Positions 1-8,302 of a stretch of DNA of 40,901 nt are shown one piece after another; the stretch's first letter is position 1, and every line of letters begins with the position of its first letter. The notes beneath the pieces are model-generated. The model did not search any database, had not been told where the DNA came from, and saw only the letters and a program-made list of their open reading frames with translations. Both the position numbers and the translations under genes were made by a program. Origin of the DNA: Candidatus Aenigmatarchaeota archaeon (lineage in GTDB: Archaea > Aenigmatarchaeota > Aenigmatarchaeia > CG10238-14 > SCSR01); the NCBI GenBank assembly GCA_016187405.1, contig JACPJS010000005.1, forward strand, positions 1 to 40,901. Reading direction: 5' to 3'.

Positions 1-118
1 CTTCAGATTCATGATAAGGTATACCAAGAAGTGGACTCTTGACTATCTCCGGCATTGCATCCTTGGAAAATCCAACACCTTGAATGGCTGGGCAATCTTG
101 GAAAGTTTGCCTTTTCAT
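1..118 (-). CDS. N-terminus of an unidentified CDS truncated by the window edge (MKRQTFQDCPAIQGVGFSKDAMPEIVKSPLLGIPYHESE...)
   Basis: Open minus-strand frame from ATG at 118 to the window edge, too short for the ORF track. Confidence 0.55.
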   Translation of the reverse strand, partial: MKRQTFQDCPAIQGVGFSKDAMPEIVKSPLLGIPYHESE

Positions 119-163
119 AATTTTATTGAGACTGTTAATGATTTAAACATATGAAAAATGGAG

Positions 164-325
164 TGCTCCCGCCGGGATTTGAACCCGAGTATGCAGAGAT
201 GTTAAACATCTTTACTGCCTAGCCTCGTTTGTTATCATCTTTTGTCAAACCTTTCAAAGTACAACTCGAAAGGGCATTGGACGAGGTTTGTCTCTGTGTC
301 CTTGACCGGACTAGACGACAGGAGC
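164..325 (-). tRNA. tRNA-Glu(UUC) with three predicted introns (minus-strand order 295-277, 266-221, 212-191)
   Basis: Acceptor GCTCCTG/CGGGAGC, T-arm TCGGG-TTCAAAT-CCCGG, D-arm GTCTAGTCCGGTCAAGGAC. Removing 19, 46 and 22 nt leaves a 75-nt tRNA with anticodon arm CTGCC-CTTTCGA-GGCAG. Each junction has a 4-bp helix with 3-nt bulges (ACA/AAT, CGA/CTA, TAA/ATA). Confidence 0.85.
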
Positions 326-368
326 CTAAACCTAATTTTATGGTATGGATTATTAAAGATTTGGAAAA

Positions 369-1373
369 TTATCGTTTTTTACCCATCATGTTGTAAACTC
401 GTAGCAAGTCAGAAAACAGCTCCAACACAAGAGGCCCTATCACTATACCACTAAAACCTAACAAACTTACTCCACCTATTGCACCTAAGATAACAGAGAG
501 TGAGTGCATGTTCGAATTTATCTTTACTACATATGCTCGAATTAAATTGTCAGAATTGCTTATCACGAAAATTCCATATGCAAGTAGACCGATGCCTTGA
601 AACAGATTCCCCTCAACTGCAGAGAAAATTGAAAGGGGTATGTAAACTATAGGTGACCCTATGAAAGGTAGTAATGATACGAGCATTGTTATGAATCCCC
701 AGAAAACAGGATTGGAAATCCCAAACAAATAGAAACCTATACCTGCAACTACACCCTGTCCTAATGAGGTCAAAAGCAATCCTATGAACAACCCTTGGAT
801 TGACTTGTATATCCTATCATTGAGATAGGATTTGTATTTTTCTTTCAATGGTATGTGGTTGTTTATTTCTTTCATAATCATCTTCCCATCGATAAGTAAG
901 TAAAACATCACGAAAAATACCACTGCCATTCCTGTGAAGAAATTGAAAACAGTTGTCGTGTATATAACAGCATTGTTTACAATATTCGCCTTTACAAGTT
1001 CTGTCAATCCGAATATCCAAGTGTTAAGATTTTGAGTGACTTTCAAATCAATTCCAAGACTCTGTAATCTTGCATCTAACCAATGTAAATCAAGATTCCC
1101 TACACCAGAAATGACATCTCTTGCCTGACCTATGAACACTACAGTCAAATATGTCAGTGGAATTACTATCAATAGTAGAACCAGTATAACTGTCAACAGC
1201 GCAGATATTATTTTGTAATTTATTTTCGACTCGATTTTTTTGTAAACAGGATACACTACTACAGTCAACACGACAGAAAAAAGGATGTAAGTTATGAACG
1301 GTTGTATAATCAGGAAAGTCAGAATGGCTAGAATTCCGAGTAAAATCAATACAAATCTGTCTTCGTTCATCAT
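369..1373 (-). CDS. AI-2E transporter / PerM-like (UPF0118) membrane protein
   Basis: 334 aa polytopic protein; C-terminal GGVSLLGFSGIVIGPLVLELFSDLLRVY typical of the family. Confidence 0.85.
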   Translation of the reverse strand: MMNEDRFVLILLGILAILTFLIIQPFITYILFSVVLTVVVYPVYKKIESKINYKIISALLTVILVLLLIVIPLTYLTVVFIGQARDVISGVGNLDLHWLDARLQSLGIDLKVTQNLNTWIFGLTELVKANIVNNAVIYTTTVFNFFTGMAVVFFVMFYLLIDGKMIMKEINNHIPLKEKYKSYLNDRIYKSIQGLFIGLLLTSLGQGVVAGIGFYLFGISNPVFWGFITMLVSLLPFIGSPIVYIPLSIFSAVEGNLFQGIGLLAYGIFVISNSDNLIRAYVVKINSNMHSLSVILGAIGGVSLLGFSGIVIGPLVLELFSDLLRVYNMMGKKR

Positions 1374-1407
1374 TAAGATTTTATTTTCAGTTCTAATAAT
1401 ATTATGT

Positions 1408-2496
1408 CTACAGATTGACTAAATTCTTTTTTGCAGCTGTCAGTATCTTTGGTTTACCTTTTGTAACAATAACTGTATCCTCAATCCTAACACCGCCTAT
1501 CGATGGAATGTATATCCCAGGTTCGATTGTTACAACCATGTTTTCTTTCAGAATGAAATCTGCATTAGGTGTCAAAGTTTTTCCATCATGAATAGCAAGT
1601 CCAACTTCATGCCCTAGTGAATGAATGAAAGATCCCTTGTATTTCTTGTCAATCATTTTCCTTGCGAAATTATCTATATCCTTGCCATTAGCACCGTCTT
1701 TGACCATATCAATTGCACCAGTTTGCGCATTCAAAACAGTTTCGTAAATGTCTTTCATCTTCTTGTCAGGTTTACCGAAAACAAAAGTCCTTGATATGTC
1801 TGATGTGTAACGGTTGTATTCAGCACCAAAGTCAATCAAAACAAATTGGTTCCTTTTAAGTTTCATATCTGTCGGTGTATGATGAGGACGTGAAGAGTTC
1901 TTGCCGAATGCAACTATCGGTGGGGAGAATGCGAGATTTGTGGCGCCGTAATCAAATTGTAGATCAATCAAGACTTTGGATAATTGCTTTTCAGTGATGT
2001 TATTTCTGATGTAAGATGGGAATTTATCGGCAACTTTTGCAGAAATCTTGCAGGCTTTTGATATCAATCTGATTTCTTTCTTGTTTTTTATTGAGCGTGC
2101 AGCAGAAAACGCGTCTGATATGTCTTCGATTTTAGCTTTTGTCAATTCGGATATGTTTGAATATTGTTTGTAGGATAATGTGTTTGCATTTATCCCTAGT
2201 TTTTTCACGCCTGACAAAATTCTTTTCAATTGTTCTCTTCGTTCCTCTCTTGTTTTGAAAGTTAGAATTTCTAAATTGGTCTCTTTTCGTGCTATAGGTT
2301 CTTCTAGTTCAGATGTCATAAGATATGATTTACCATCACGCTTTGCTACAATCGTACAACCCTCAAATACGCCTGATGTTATTCCGGATACATAGAAGAA
2401 ATTCAAATCTAGATTTGGATGCGCCCCGTTACTAATAAGGAATGCGTCAACATTATCATCTAAATTGGAAAATACCCTTTCTATCTGAGTTTTCAT
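1408..2496 (-). CDS. pepQ: Xaa-Pro peptidase, M24 family
   Basis: Metal-site motifs LIDFGAEYNRYTSDISRTF, GHEVGLAIHDG, VVTIEPGIYIPSIGGVRIEDT; start MKTQIERV preferred over the upstream ORF-track start. Confidence 0.9.
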   Translation of the reverse strand: MKTQIERVFSNLDDNVDAFLISNGAHPNLDLNFFYVSGITSGVFEGCTIVAKRDGKSYLMTSELEEPIARKETNLEILTFKTREERREQLKRILSGVKKLGINANTLSYKQYSNISELTKAKIEDISDAFSAARSIKNKKEIRLISKACKISAKVADKFPSYIRNNITEKQLSKVLIDLQFDYGATNLAFSPPIVAFGKNSSRPHHTPTDMKLKRNQFVLIDFGAEYNRYTSDISRTFVFGKPDKKMKDIYETVLNAQTGAIDMVKDGANGKDIDNFARKMIDKKYKGSFIHSLGHEVGLAIHDGKTLTPNADFILKENMVVTIEPGIYIPSIGGVRIEDTVIVTKGKPKILTAAKKNLVNL

Positions 2497-2866
2497 TATT
2501 ATTATTGTGTTTGTAAGTCTGATATAACTTTTCAACGGTTCTTCTGTTCACATAACCATGGCCCTTGAATCCACCACCGAATGCCTTAGGTATGTGCATC
2601 AGTTCGTGGATTATGGTTTTGATTTGCTCCTCATTGCTCTGCCTGTCGAAATTCTCGGAGACAACTTCAATGACATAATGTGCCTTTATTCCAAGACCTG
2701 TCTGTATCGCACGTGAGATTGTATGGCATCTTGCGAGAACACGCCTGCTTTGCGAACCAGTACTGCGGATACACACCACTCTGGATAAATCATGACTGAG
2801 ATTAAGTTTCTGGGATACATCATGGACCAGTGATTCTATGTCAGGAGCTCTTTGGTATTTTATCAT
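2456..2866 (-). CDS. Putative zinc metallopeptidase (HELMHIPKAFGGGFKGHG)
   Basis: HExxH followed by a downstream H; start MIKYQRAPD preferred because the longer ORF overlaps the divergent transporter. Confidence 0.65.
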   Translation of the reverse strand: MIKYQRAPDIESLVHDVSQKLNLSHDLSRVVCIRSTGSQSRRVLARCHTISRAIQTGLGIKAHYVIEVVSENFDRQSNEEQIKTIIHELMHIPKAFGGGFKGHGYVNRRTVEKLYQTYKHNNNNENSDRKGIFQFR

Positions 2867-2921
2867 AGATTGAATAGGATTTTGTATTTTATTAAAATAT
2901 TCTGAAAACAAATAATACCTA

Positions 2922-4397
2922 ATGAAGAAAAAACCCAGCATGGATGATATAAAAAAAACAATGAAAAAGATTAAGGAAGATCTCGAACAAACGTACATTA
3001 CCTACAAGTATAAGACTGTCCCTTCATTGAATAAGGCGAAAAACGCATCTGAAGATGCCCTGAAAAAAGGATTTGAAACTTCCAAACATGTTGGGGAAGA
3101 GATTAACAAAAAATATGTGAAGAAGGCGGGTGATTATTGGGAAAAACTGGGCCCTGGACTCACAACAGGTGCTGCTGATGACGATCCTTCTGGTATAGCT
3201 ACTTATTCTCAGACTGGAACGAAGTACGGATTTCAACTGTTATGGCTGGCTATTTTTACGTTCCCATTTATGTCGCTTGTCCAAGAGATGTGTGCAAGAA
3301 TCGGACTCGTCACTGGAAAAGGACTTGCTGCTAACATAAGGGAAAATTTTCCGATACAGATAATTTACCTTTCAACATTTTTCTTGCTTGTAGCAAATGT
3401 TTTCAATCTCGGAGTGGACTTGGGGATGATGGCAAGGTCGACGCAACTTATTTTTCCACAAATTGATTTCACTGTCCTGTTGATAATGTTTACAACTGTC
3501 AGTCTGGGTTTTCAAGTCTTCACTACATATCCACAATATGCAAAATATCTGAAATACCTTGCATTGATTCTGTTTTCGTATGTGATATCCGTGCTTGTGA
3601 TGAAGGATCTCAATTGGAGTCAGATATTAAGTTCTGCTATCACACCAGCAATTACATTCTCCAAAGACCAAATAATTTTAATCTGCGGTATTCTTGGTAC
3701 GACAATATCGCCATATCTGTTTTTCTGGCAGACGTCACAAGAAGTGGAGGAACTGCATACTGAGAAAGGTGACTACAACGTTAGGGCAAGACAGCATGGC
3801 ATACAATATGAAGGATTGAATAGCGAAATCAAAAAAATGAGGATTGATGTATGGTCAGGAATGTTCATATCAAATCTTGTAATGTTCTTCATAATCGTCG
3901 CGACCGCTGCAACTTTGTTTTCCAATGGTATAACAAATATCAACACCGTCCAAGATGCGGCTACGGCATTGAGACCTATAGCAGGCGAACAGGCGTATCT
4001 GCTATTTACAATAGGTGTTGTTGGTGCAGGACTTTTGGCAGTTCCTATACTGGCTGGATCGGCTTCGTATGCTTTGTCTGAAAGTCTGAAGATAAAGGGA
4101 GGATTGAATTACAAACTTAAAGATGCTCCGTTATTCTATGGAATCATAATAGCTTCGATGGTGATAGGATTTGCGATAAACTTTCTTGGGATAGATCCTA
4201 TAAACGCATTGATTTATTCTGCTATCATCAACGGGCTGATTTCACCATTGATACTTTTCATCATCGTGAAAATTAGCAGCGACCATCATATCATGGGAAA
4301 CAAGGTGAACCATCCTTTGGTCACACTTTTGGGATGGGCTATCACAGGACTGATGACAGTCGTAGGGATAATCACTGTGGCGTCATTTTTCTTGTAA
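2922..4397 (+). CDS. NRAMP-family divalent metal transporter with a Lys-rich N-terminal extension
   Basis: GPGLTTGAADDDPSGIATYSQTGTKYGF motif and about 11 TM segments. Confidence 0.9.
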   Translation: MKKKPSMDDIKKTMKKIKEDLEQTYITYKYKTVPSLNKAKNASEDALKKGFETSKHVGEEINKKYVKKAGDYWEKLGPGLTTGAADDDPSGIATYSQTGTKYGFQLLWLAIFTFPFMSLVQEMCARIGLVTGKGLAANIRENFPIQIIYLSTFFLLVANVFNLGVDLGMMARSTQLIFPQIDFTVLLIMFTTVSLGFQVFTTYPQYAKYLKYLALILFSYVISVLVMKDLNWSQILSSAITPAITFSKDQIILICGILGTTISPYLFFWQTSQEVEELHTEKGDYNVRARQHGIQYEGLNSEIKKMRIDVWSGMFISNLVMFFIIVATAATLFSNGITNINTVQDAATALRPIAGEQAYLLFTIGVVGAGLLAVPILAGSASYALSESLKIKGGLNYKLKDAPLFYGIIIASMVIGFAINFLGIDPINALIYSAIINGLISPLILFIIVKISSDHHIMGNKVNHPLVTLLGWAITGLMTVVGIITVASFFL

Positions 4398-4442
4398 ATT
4401 TGAATTATCATTTAGAATATTTTTTAGTCTATTCTTAGTCTT

Positions 4443-4853
4443 CTATCTTGTACCTCGTTCAATTTCAATTAAATGATTTCTGGCTCGTCTTACCCATTCA
4501 TATAAAAAAGAGATTGCATTTGTAGCAATAGGTATCGCAAGATATTTCGGATCGCTTACATAACCGGATATTGCAGCACTATCTAATATAACTCCGTATA
4601 TTCCTCCAGCTATAACTCCGAACATTTCAGATGTGTCCGGAGGAAGTCTTTCTAGGTCATTCAAATGTCTAATAACTGTAGGAATTGCATAAGGAGTTGT
4701 AACAATACCGAGACCACCTTCCAACATACCTTTACCGAAGTATGCCATACTTTTTCCTATACCATGAGGATACAACTCACGCAATTCAAAAGAAAATATA
4801 CGCTCCATTTCAGATGCAATTTCTCTCAATCCTGGTCTGTAATCAGTTGACAT
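4443..4853 (-). CDS. Hypothetical membrane protein (136 aa)
   Basis: Complete ORF with a TTTAAA promoter 18 nt upstream. Confidence 0.7.
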   Translation of the reverse strand: MSTDYRPGLREIASEMERIFSFELRELYPHGIGKSMAYFGKGMLEGGLGIVTTPYAIPTVIRHLNDLERLPPDTSEMFGVIAGGIYGVILDSAAISGYVSDPKYLAIPIATNAISFLYEWVRRARNHLIEIERGTR

Positions 4854-4870
4854 ACAAAGTAATGAGAACG

Positions 4871-4887
4871 TTAAAGATTTAAATTAG
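4871..4887 (-). promoter_or_regulatory. Promoter-like element CTAATTTAAATCTTTAA (minus strand)
   Basis: Exact 17-nt match at 20630-20646 in the same position upstream of another minus-strand gene. Confidence 0.5.
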
Positions 4888-4891
4888 ATAG

Positions 4892-4980
4892 TGGGCACGG
4901 CCAGATTTGAACTGGCGGCCGCCTGATTATCAGTTTCACCCTTAATGTCAGGTGCTCCAACCAGGCTAAGCTACGCGCCC
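4892..4980 (-). tRNA. tRNA-Ile(GAU) with a 14-nt intron (4948-4935) at position 30/31
   Basis: Acceptor GGGCGCG/CGTGCCC, T-arm GCCAG-TTCAAAT-CTGGC, mature anticodon arm CCTGA-CTGATAA-TCAGG; BHB helix CACC/GGTG with bulges TGA/AAA. Confidence 0.88.
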
Positions 4981-5025
4981 GTAAAGTTATTAATTAATTA
5001 GAATTACTTAAGTTTTTAATAGAAA

Positions 5026-5109
5026 GGGCCAGTGGTCTAACGGTATGACACAACCTCCGCAATAATACGGAATAGGTTGAGACTAGGGGTTCAATTCCCC
5101 TCTGGTCCA
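5026..5109 (+). tRNA. tRNA, probably Ala(CGC), with a 12-nt intron (5062-5073)
   Basis: Acceptor GGGCCAG/CTGGTCC with G3:U70; T-arm AGGGG-TTCAATT-CCCCT; BHB helix TCCG/CGGA with bulges CAA/ATA; mature loop TCCGCAA has C33. Confidence 0.75.
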
Positions 5110-5120
5110 TCATAATTTTT

Positions 5121-5696
5121 ATGATAATGAAGAACTACAAGGAACTATTAAAGAAGTATGGAAAGCAGAATTGGTGGCCATCGGTAACAAAGAAAGAATT
5201 TGAAATTTGCTTAGGTGCTATACTAACACAAAACACAAACTGGAAAAACGTGGAAAAGGCGATTGCTAATTTGATTGATGCAAATGCTATGGATCCTGAA
5301 AGTATACTGAATATGCCTACAAACAAATTAGAGGAATTAATCAAACCATCAGGTTTCTTCAAACAGAAAACAAAAAGATTGAAAGAGTTCAGCAAATTTG
5401 TACTTTCATATGGTTCGTTTGAAAATTTTAAGAAGAACGCCACAAGAGAGCAATTGTTGAATGTAAATGGAATTGGGAAAGAAACTGCAGATTCCATACT
5501 TTTGTATGCTTGCGGCAAACCGTATTTTGTTGTTGATACATACACAAGAAGATTGTTTTCTAATCTGGGGCTGATAAAAGGCGATGAAAAATATGACAAC
5601 ATAAGACAACTATTCGAATCGAAATTGCCAAAGGATGTGGAACTCTACAAGGAATTTCATGCATTGATTGTGAAGCATGGTAAAATGGGAAAATAG
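5121..5696 (+). CDS. Endonuclease III-like HhH-GPD DNA glycosylase ending before the Fe-S cluster loop
   Basis: LGAILTQNTNWKNVEKAI, LNVNGIGKETADSILLYACGKPYFVVDTYTRRL; ends EFHALIVKHGKMGK. Confidence 0.88.
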   Translation: MIMKNYKELLKKYGKQNWWPSVTKKEFEICLGAILTQNTNWKNVEKAIANLIDANAMDPESILNMPTNKLEELIKPSGFFKQKTKRLKEFSKFVLSYGSFENFKKNATREQLLNVNGIGKETADSILLYACGKPYFVVDTYTRRLFSNLGLIKGDEKYDNIRQLFESKLPKDVELYKEFHALIVKHGKMGK

Positions 5697-5698
5697 CA

Positions 5699-7243
5699 TT
5701 ACTTGACAAAATCGTCCCATTTGACTTTTGCCCGTTCAACCCAAGAGAATTTTTTCTGCAATGCAGATGTGTATACTTTCTGCCAGTCAACACCAGCCTT
5801 ATCCAACCATGCTTTGAAAACACGGGGGTCGATATAATTTTTCACAGATGTTCCGAGATTGTATTCCTTTGTCTTTTTTGATAATTCTATATCCAATTTT
5901 AATTTTTCAATCCTTTCCTTGAGTTTCTCTTTCTGTTTATCTGTCTTAGGAGTCGTACTCATCCATTTTGTTAATTTCTCTTGTTTCCTTTCCATTGTTT
6001 GTTCCCAGGTTTTTGGCGGAGTCTTTTTGTGATTGCACAGCATTGCAACCTGCAGGTTTGCGAGTTTAGCATTGTACAAGTTTGTTTGCGTATCTTTCGT
6101 CAGTTTTACATTCTTCAGATAATTCAACAACATATTCGTGGCATGATAAGTTCTGAATACTTTTGCGCTCAGTCCTTTGACACAAGAACTGAAGAATTCA
6201 TTCACGTGCCTTGAATCAATACCATGAAATACTAGGTCTGTTTTCTTTTTGTCTTTTACAAATTCTTTCATGTTTATTATGAAGGCAGGATCTGCATTCG
6301 AAAATTTAATTATCTTCTCCCATCTCACACTGTCCTTTCCTAGGAAATCGAATTCTATAGAGTCTGGATTGAATTTAATATGTTCTACGCGCAATGTCGA
6401 TGCGCCGACCGTGTCAGCCTCGTCTTCATCCTTTTCATCCCCGACTCTCATGACGAGTTTGTCAATCAAATAGCATGCAGTCGCAACCTGTCTTGTTTTC
6501 TCATCCTTTGAATTCATCTCGTCTGATATGAACTTTCTGATTTTCATTATCTGCTGATTCACTGATAACGCCTTGTCATATTTCTTCATCTCACGTTCCT
6601 GTCTCAATGAAGACCCTTCGCTCGGCCAGATGTATTTCATCTTGTCAGACAGTTCATCCTTCCATGACGCGACCCACATATAGTCAGAACCATTTATTAT
6701 TTCTTTCCATTTTCCTGGAACAGTCGTGTCCTTGCTGAGATTCAAAATAACGTCTTCTGATTTTATTCGTGACTTCCACTTTCCTCTCAATGGATGTTGA
6801 CCACGTCCCATGAAAATTCCCGGAGGCTCTACCATCCAGTTTGCAATCTCTGCTTTGTTCCCATCAATATCGACATAGCCGTATTTCTCCTTCAACGATT
6901 CCTTTATTTTCTTCCTTTCAACAGCGAGAGCTTTCTTTTCTTCCTTTGTGAGATTCTTTTCATTCTCTTGGAACTCTACCATCTTCGACAAATCAATATC
7001 ATCCATTGTTATGTCAGAAAAATTCTTCGGGAGAACTTTTTTCAAGTCGTTTAGAAAATTCTTCTGGAAAACAGGGTCTTTGACATAGGGTGTATTCAAT
7101 TTTTTTGTCCATGCATACAACATCTCTTCTGCCTCTGGACCCAGTTCAACTTTCTGTCCCTTTATTTTCACTGGCAATCTTCTATACACATATTCCGGTG
7201 GGAAGTACACGCCGTTGTGTTTGAATGTTTTCCATTTTGGCAT
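5699..7243 (-). CDS. DNA topoisomerase IB, eukaryotic/thaumarchaeal type
   Basis: GIFMGRGQHPLRGKWKSRI and the C-terminal catalytic region LGTSVKNYIDPRVFKAWLDKAGVDWQKVYTSALQKKFSW; start MPKWKTF preferred (the ORF track has 7270). Confidence 0.93.
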   Translation of the reverse strand: MPKWKTFKHNGVYFPPEYVYRRLPVKIKGQKVELGPEAEEMLYAWTKKLNTPYVKDPVFQKNFLNDLKKVLPKNFSDITMDDIDLSKMVEFQENEKNLTKEEKKALAVERKKIKESLKEKYGYVDIDGNKAEIANWMVEPPGIFMGRGQHPLRGKWKSRIKSEDVILNLSKDTTVPGKWKEIINGSDYMWVASWKDELSDKMKYIWPSEGSSLRQEREMKKYDKALSVNQQIMKIRKFISDEMNSKDEKTRQVATACYLIDKLVMRVGDEKDEDEADTVGASTLRVEHIKFNPDSIEFDFLGKDSVRWEKIIKFSNADPAFIINMKEFVKDKKKTDLVFHGIDSRHVNEFFSSCVKGLSAKVFRTYHATNMLLNYLKNVKLTKDTQTNLYNAKLANLQVAMLCNHKKTPPKTWEQTMERKQEKLTKWMSTTPKTDKQKEKLKERIEKLKLDIELSKKTKEYNLGTSVKNYIDPRVFKAWLDKAGVDWQKVYTSALQKKFSWVERAKVKWDDFVK

Positions 7244-7250
7244 AAGGATC

Positions 7251-7517
7251 TTATTCTTCAGCTTCGGCAAGTTTCTTTTTCATGCCTTCAATCATTTCAA
7301 CAAAATCGTCAATCTTGTCCATCGTCAGGACGAATCCCTGTTTAGTCGGACCTTTGTATTTGGAAGAGTTCATCCACACCCTGAAATCTATTCTGTCCTC
7401 GCCGTTGTAGTTTGTTTTCTTTATCACAAGAACTGCAGTGTCTTTGAGTTTGAACTCACCCAGTTTCACGTCCTTAGGATTTTCCGTTGGTTCTTCTTCA
7501 TCGTCCATAATCATCAT
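7251..7517 (-). CDS. PC4/Sub1-like ssDNA-binding transcriptional coactivator
   Basis: RIDFRVWMNSSKYKGPTKQGFVLTMDKIDDFVEMIEGMKK; start MMIMDDEEE near a TTTTTAAAG promoter. Confidence 0.75.
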   Translation of the reverse strand: MMIMDDEEEPTENPKDVKLGEFKLKDTAVLVIKKTNYNGEDRIDFRVWMNSSKYKGPTKQGFVLTMDKIDDFVEMIEGMKKKLAEAEE

Positions 7518-7566
7518 TCTCTTATTAAAGGATAAGTTTTTAAAGTTCCTATATTTAATAGGGAAA

Positions 7567-8277
7567 ATGATAATTGCCGCCACAAGTGACGTCCACGCCC
7601 CGAGATTCTATGAGGAGTTTGTCAGAGCTGTCGATAGGATTGATATCCAACCAGATTTGTTCCTTCTTGCCGGAGATATGATTGACCGTGGTCAGATAGA
7701 CTGGTATCACAAGATATTCAATGCGTTTCGTGGGAGATTCAAATGCCCGATAATGGCATGCTTCGGGAACAACGAGTACATCCCTGATATGAGAAATGAA
7801 ATCAAAGAAAAATTCCATGAGATAAAATTTCTGGATGACGATGCGACACAGTTTAAGCTTGATTTCAATGTTGTGAGTGTAGTTGGGAGTATTGGTGCGC
7901 TGGACATACCGACAAACTGGCAGAAGGCACACATACCTGACATAGAAAAAGTCTATCAGGAAAGAATAAACACCGTTGACAGACTGCTGCACAGAATGGT
8001 GAGTAATATCAGGATTGTTGTGACACATTATGCGACTACATACAAAACTCTAGTCGGAGAGAACTCGCGGGTATATGGTGGTATGGGAAGCAGGATGTTC
8101 GAGCCTGTATTGATAAACAGAAAACCGACTGTCGCTATACACGGTCATGTGCATAACGGGAGCAAATCTGCATGGGTCGATCACGTGCCTGTATTCAATG
8201 TCGCATTCCCGTTGAACAGGGAGATTGTAATCATAGACACTGATAAAATAAAGCCTGGTTTGGCAAAGTATGTTTAA
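7567..8277 (+). CDS. Calcineurin-like metallophosphoesterase
   Basis: SDVHAPRF, LAGDMIDRG, GNNEY, THYA, HGHVHNGS. Confidence 0.9.
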   Translation: MIIAATSDVHAPRFYEEFVRAVDRIDIQPDLFLLAGDMIDRGQIDWYHKIFNAFRGRFKCPIMACFGNNEYIPDMRNEIKEKFHEIKFLDDDATQFKLDFNVVSVVGSIGALDIPTNWQKAHIPDIEKVYQERINTVDRLLHRMVSNIRIVVTHYATTYKTLVGENSRVYGGMGSRMFEPVLINRKPTVAIHGHVHNGSKSAWVDHVPVFNVAFPLNREIVIIDTDKIKPGLAKYV

Positions 8278-8302
8278 GTATTCTACAAACTGAACAGATT
8301 AT

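Noticed and set aside
164-325. Single-intron interpretation giving a tRNA with anticodon AAC
   Set aside because: A34 Val(AAC) is not expected in archaea; the three-intron model gives exact BHB motifs and a standard Glu(UUC).
242-454. 70-aa plus-strand ORF at the left end
   Set aside because: Overlaps the tRNA-Glu gene and the 3' end of the permease; composition not protein-like.
2867-2998. Hydrophobic N-terminus of the metallopeptidase ORF (MYVCSRSSLIFFIVFF...)
   Set aside because: Antisense to the start of the NRAMP gene; the internal MIKYQRAPD start is more plausible, though a real signal segment cannot be fully excluded.
7555-8028. 157-aa ORF antisense to the metallophosphoesterase
   Set aside because: Overlaps a well-supported CDS and lacks recognisable motifs.
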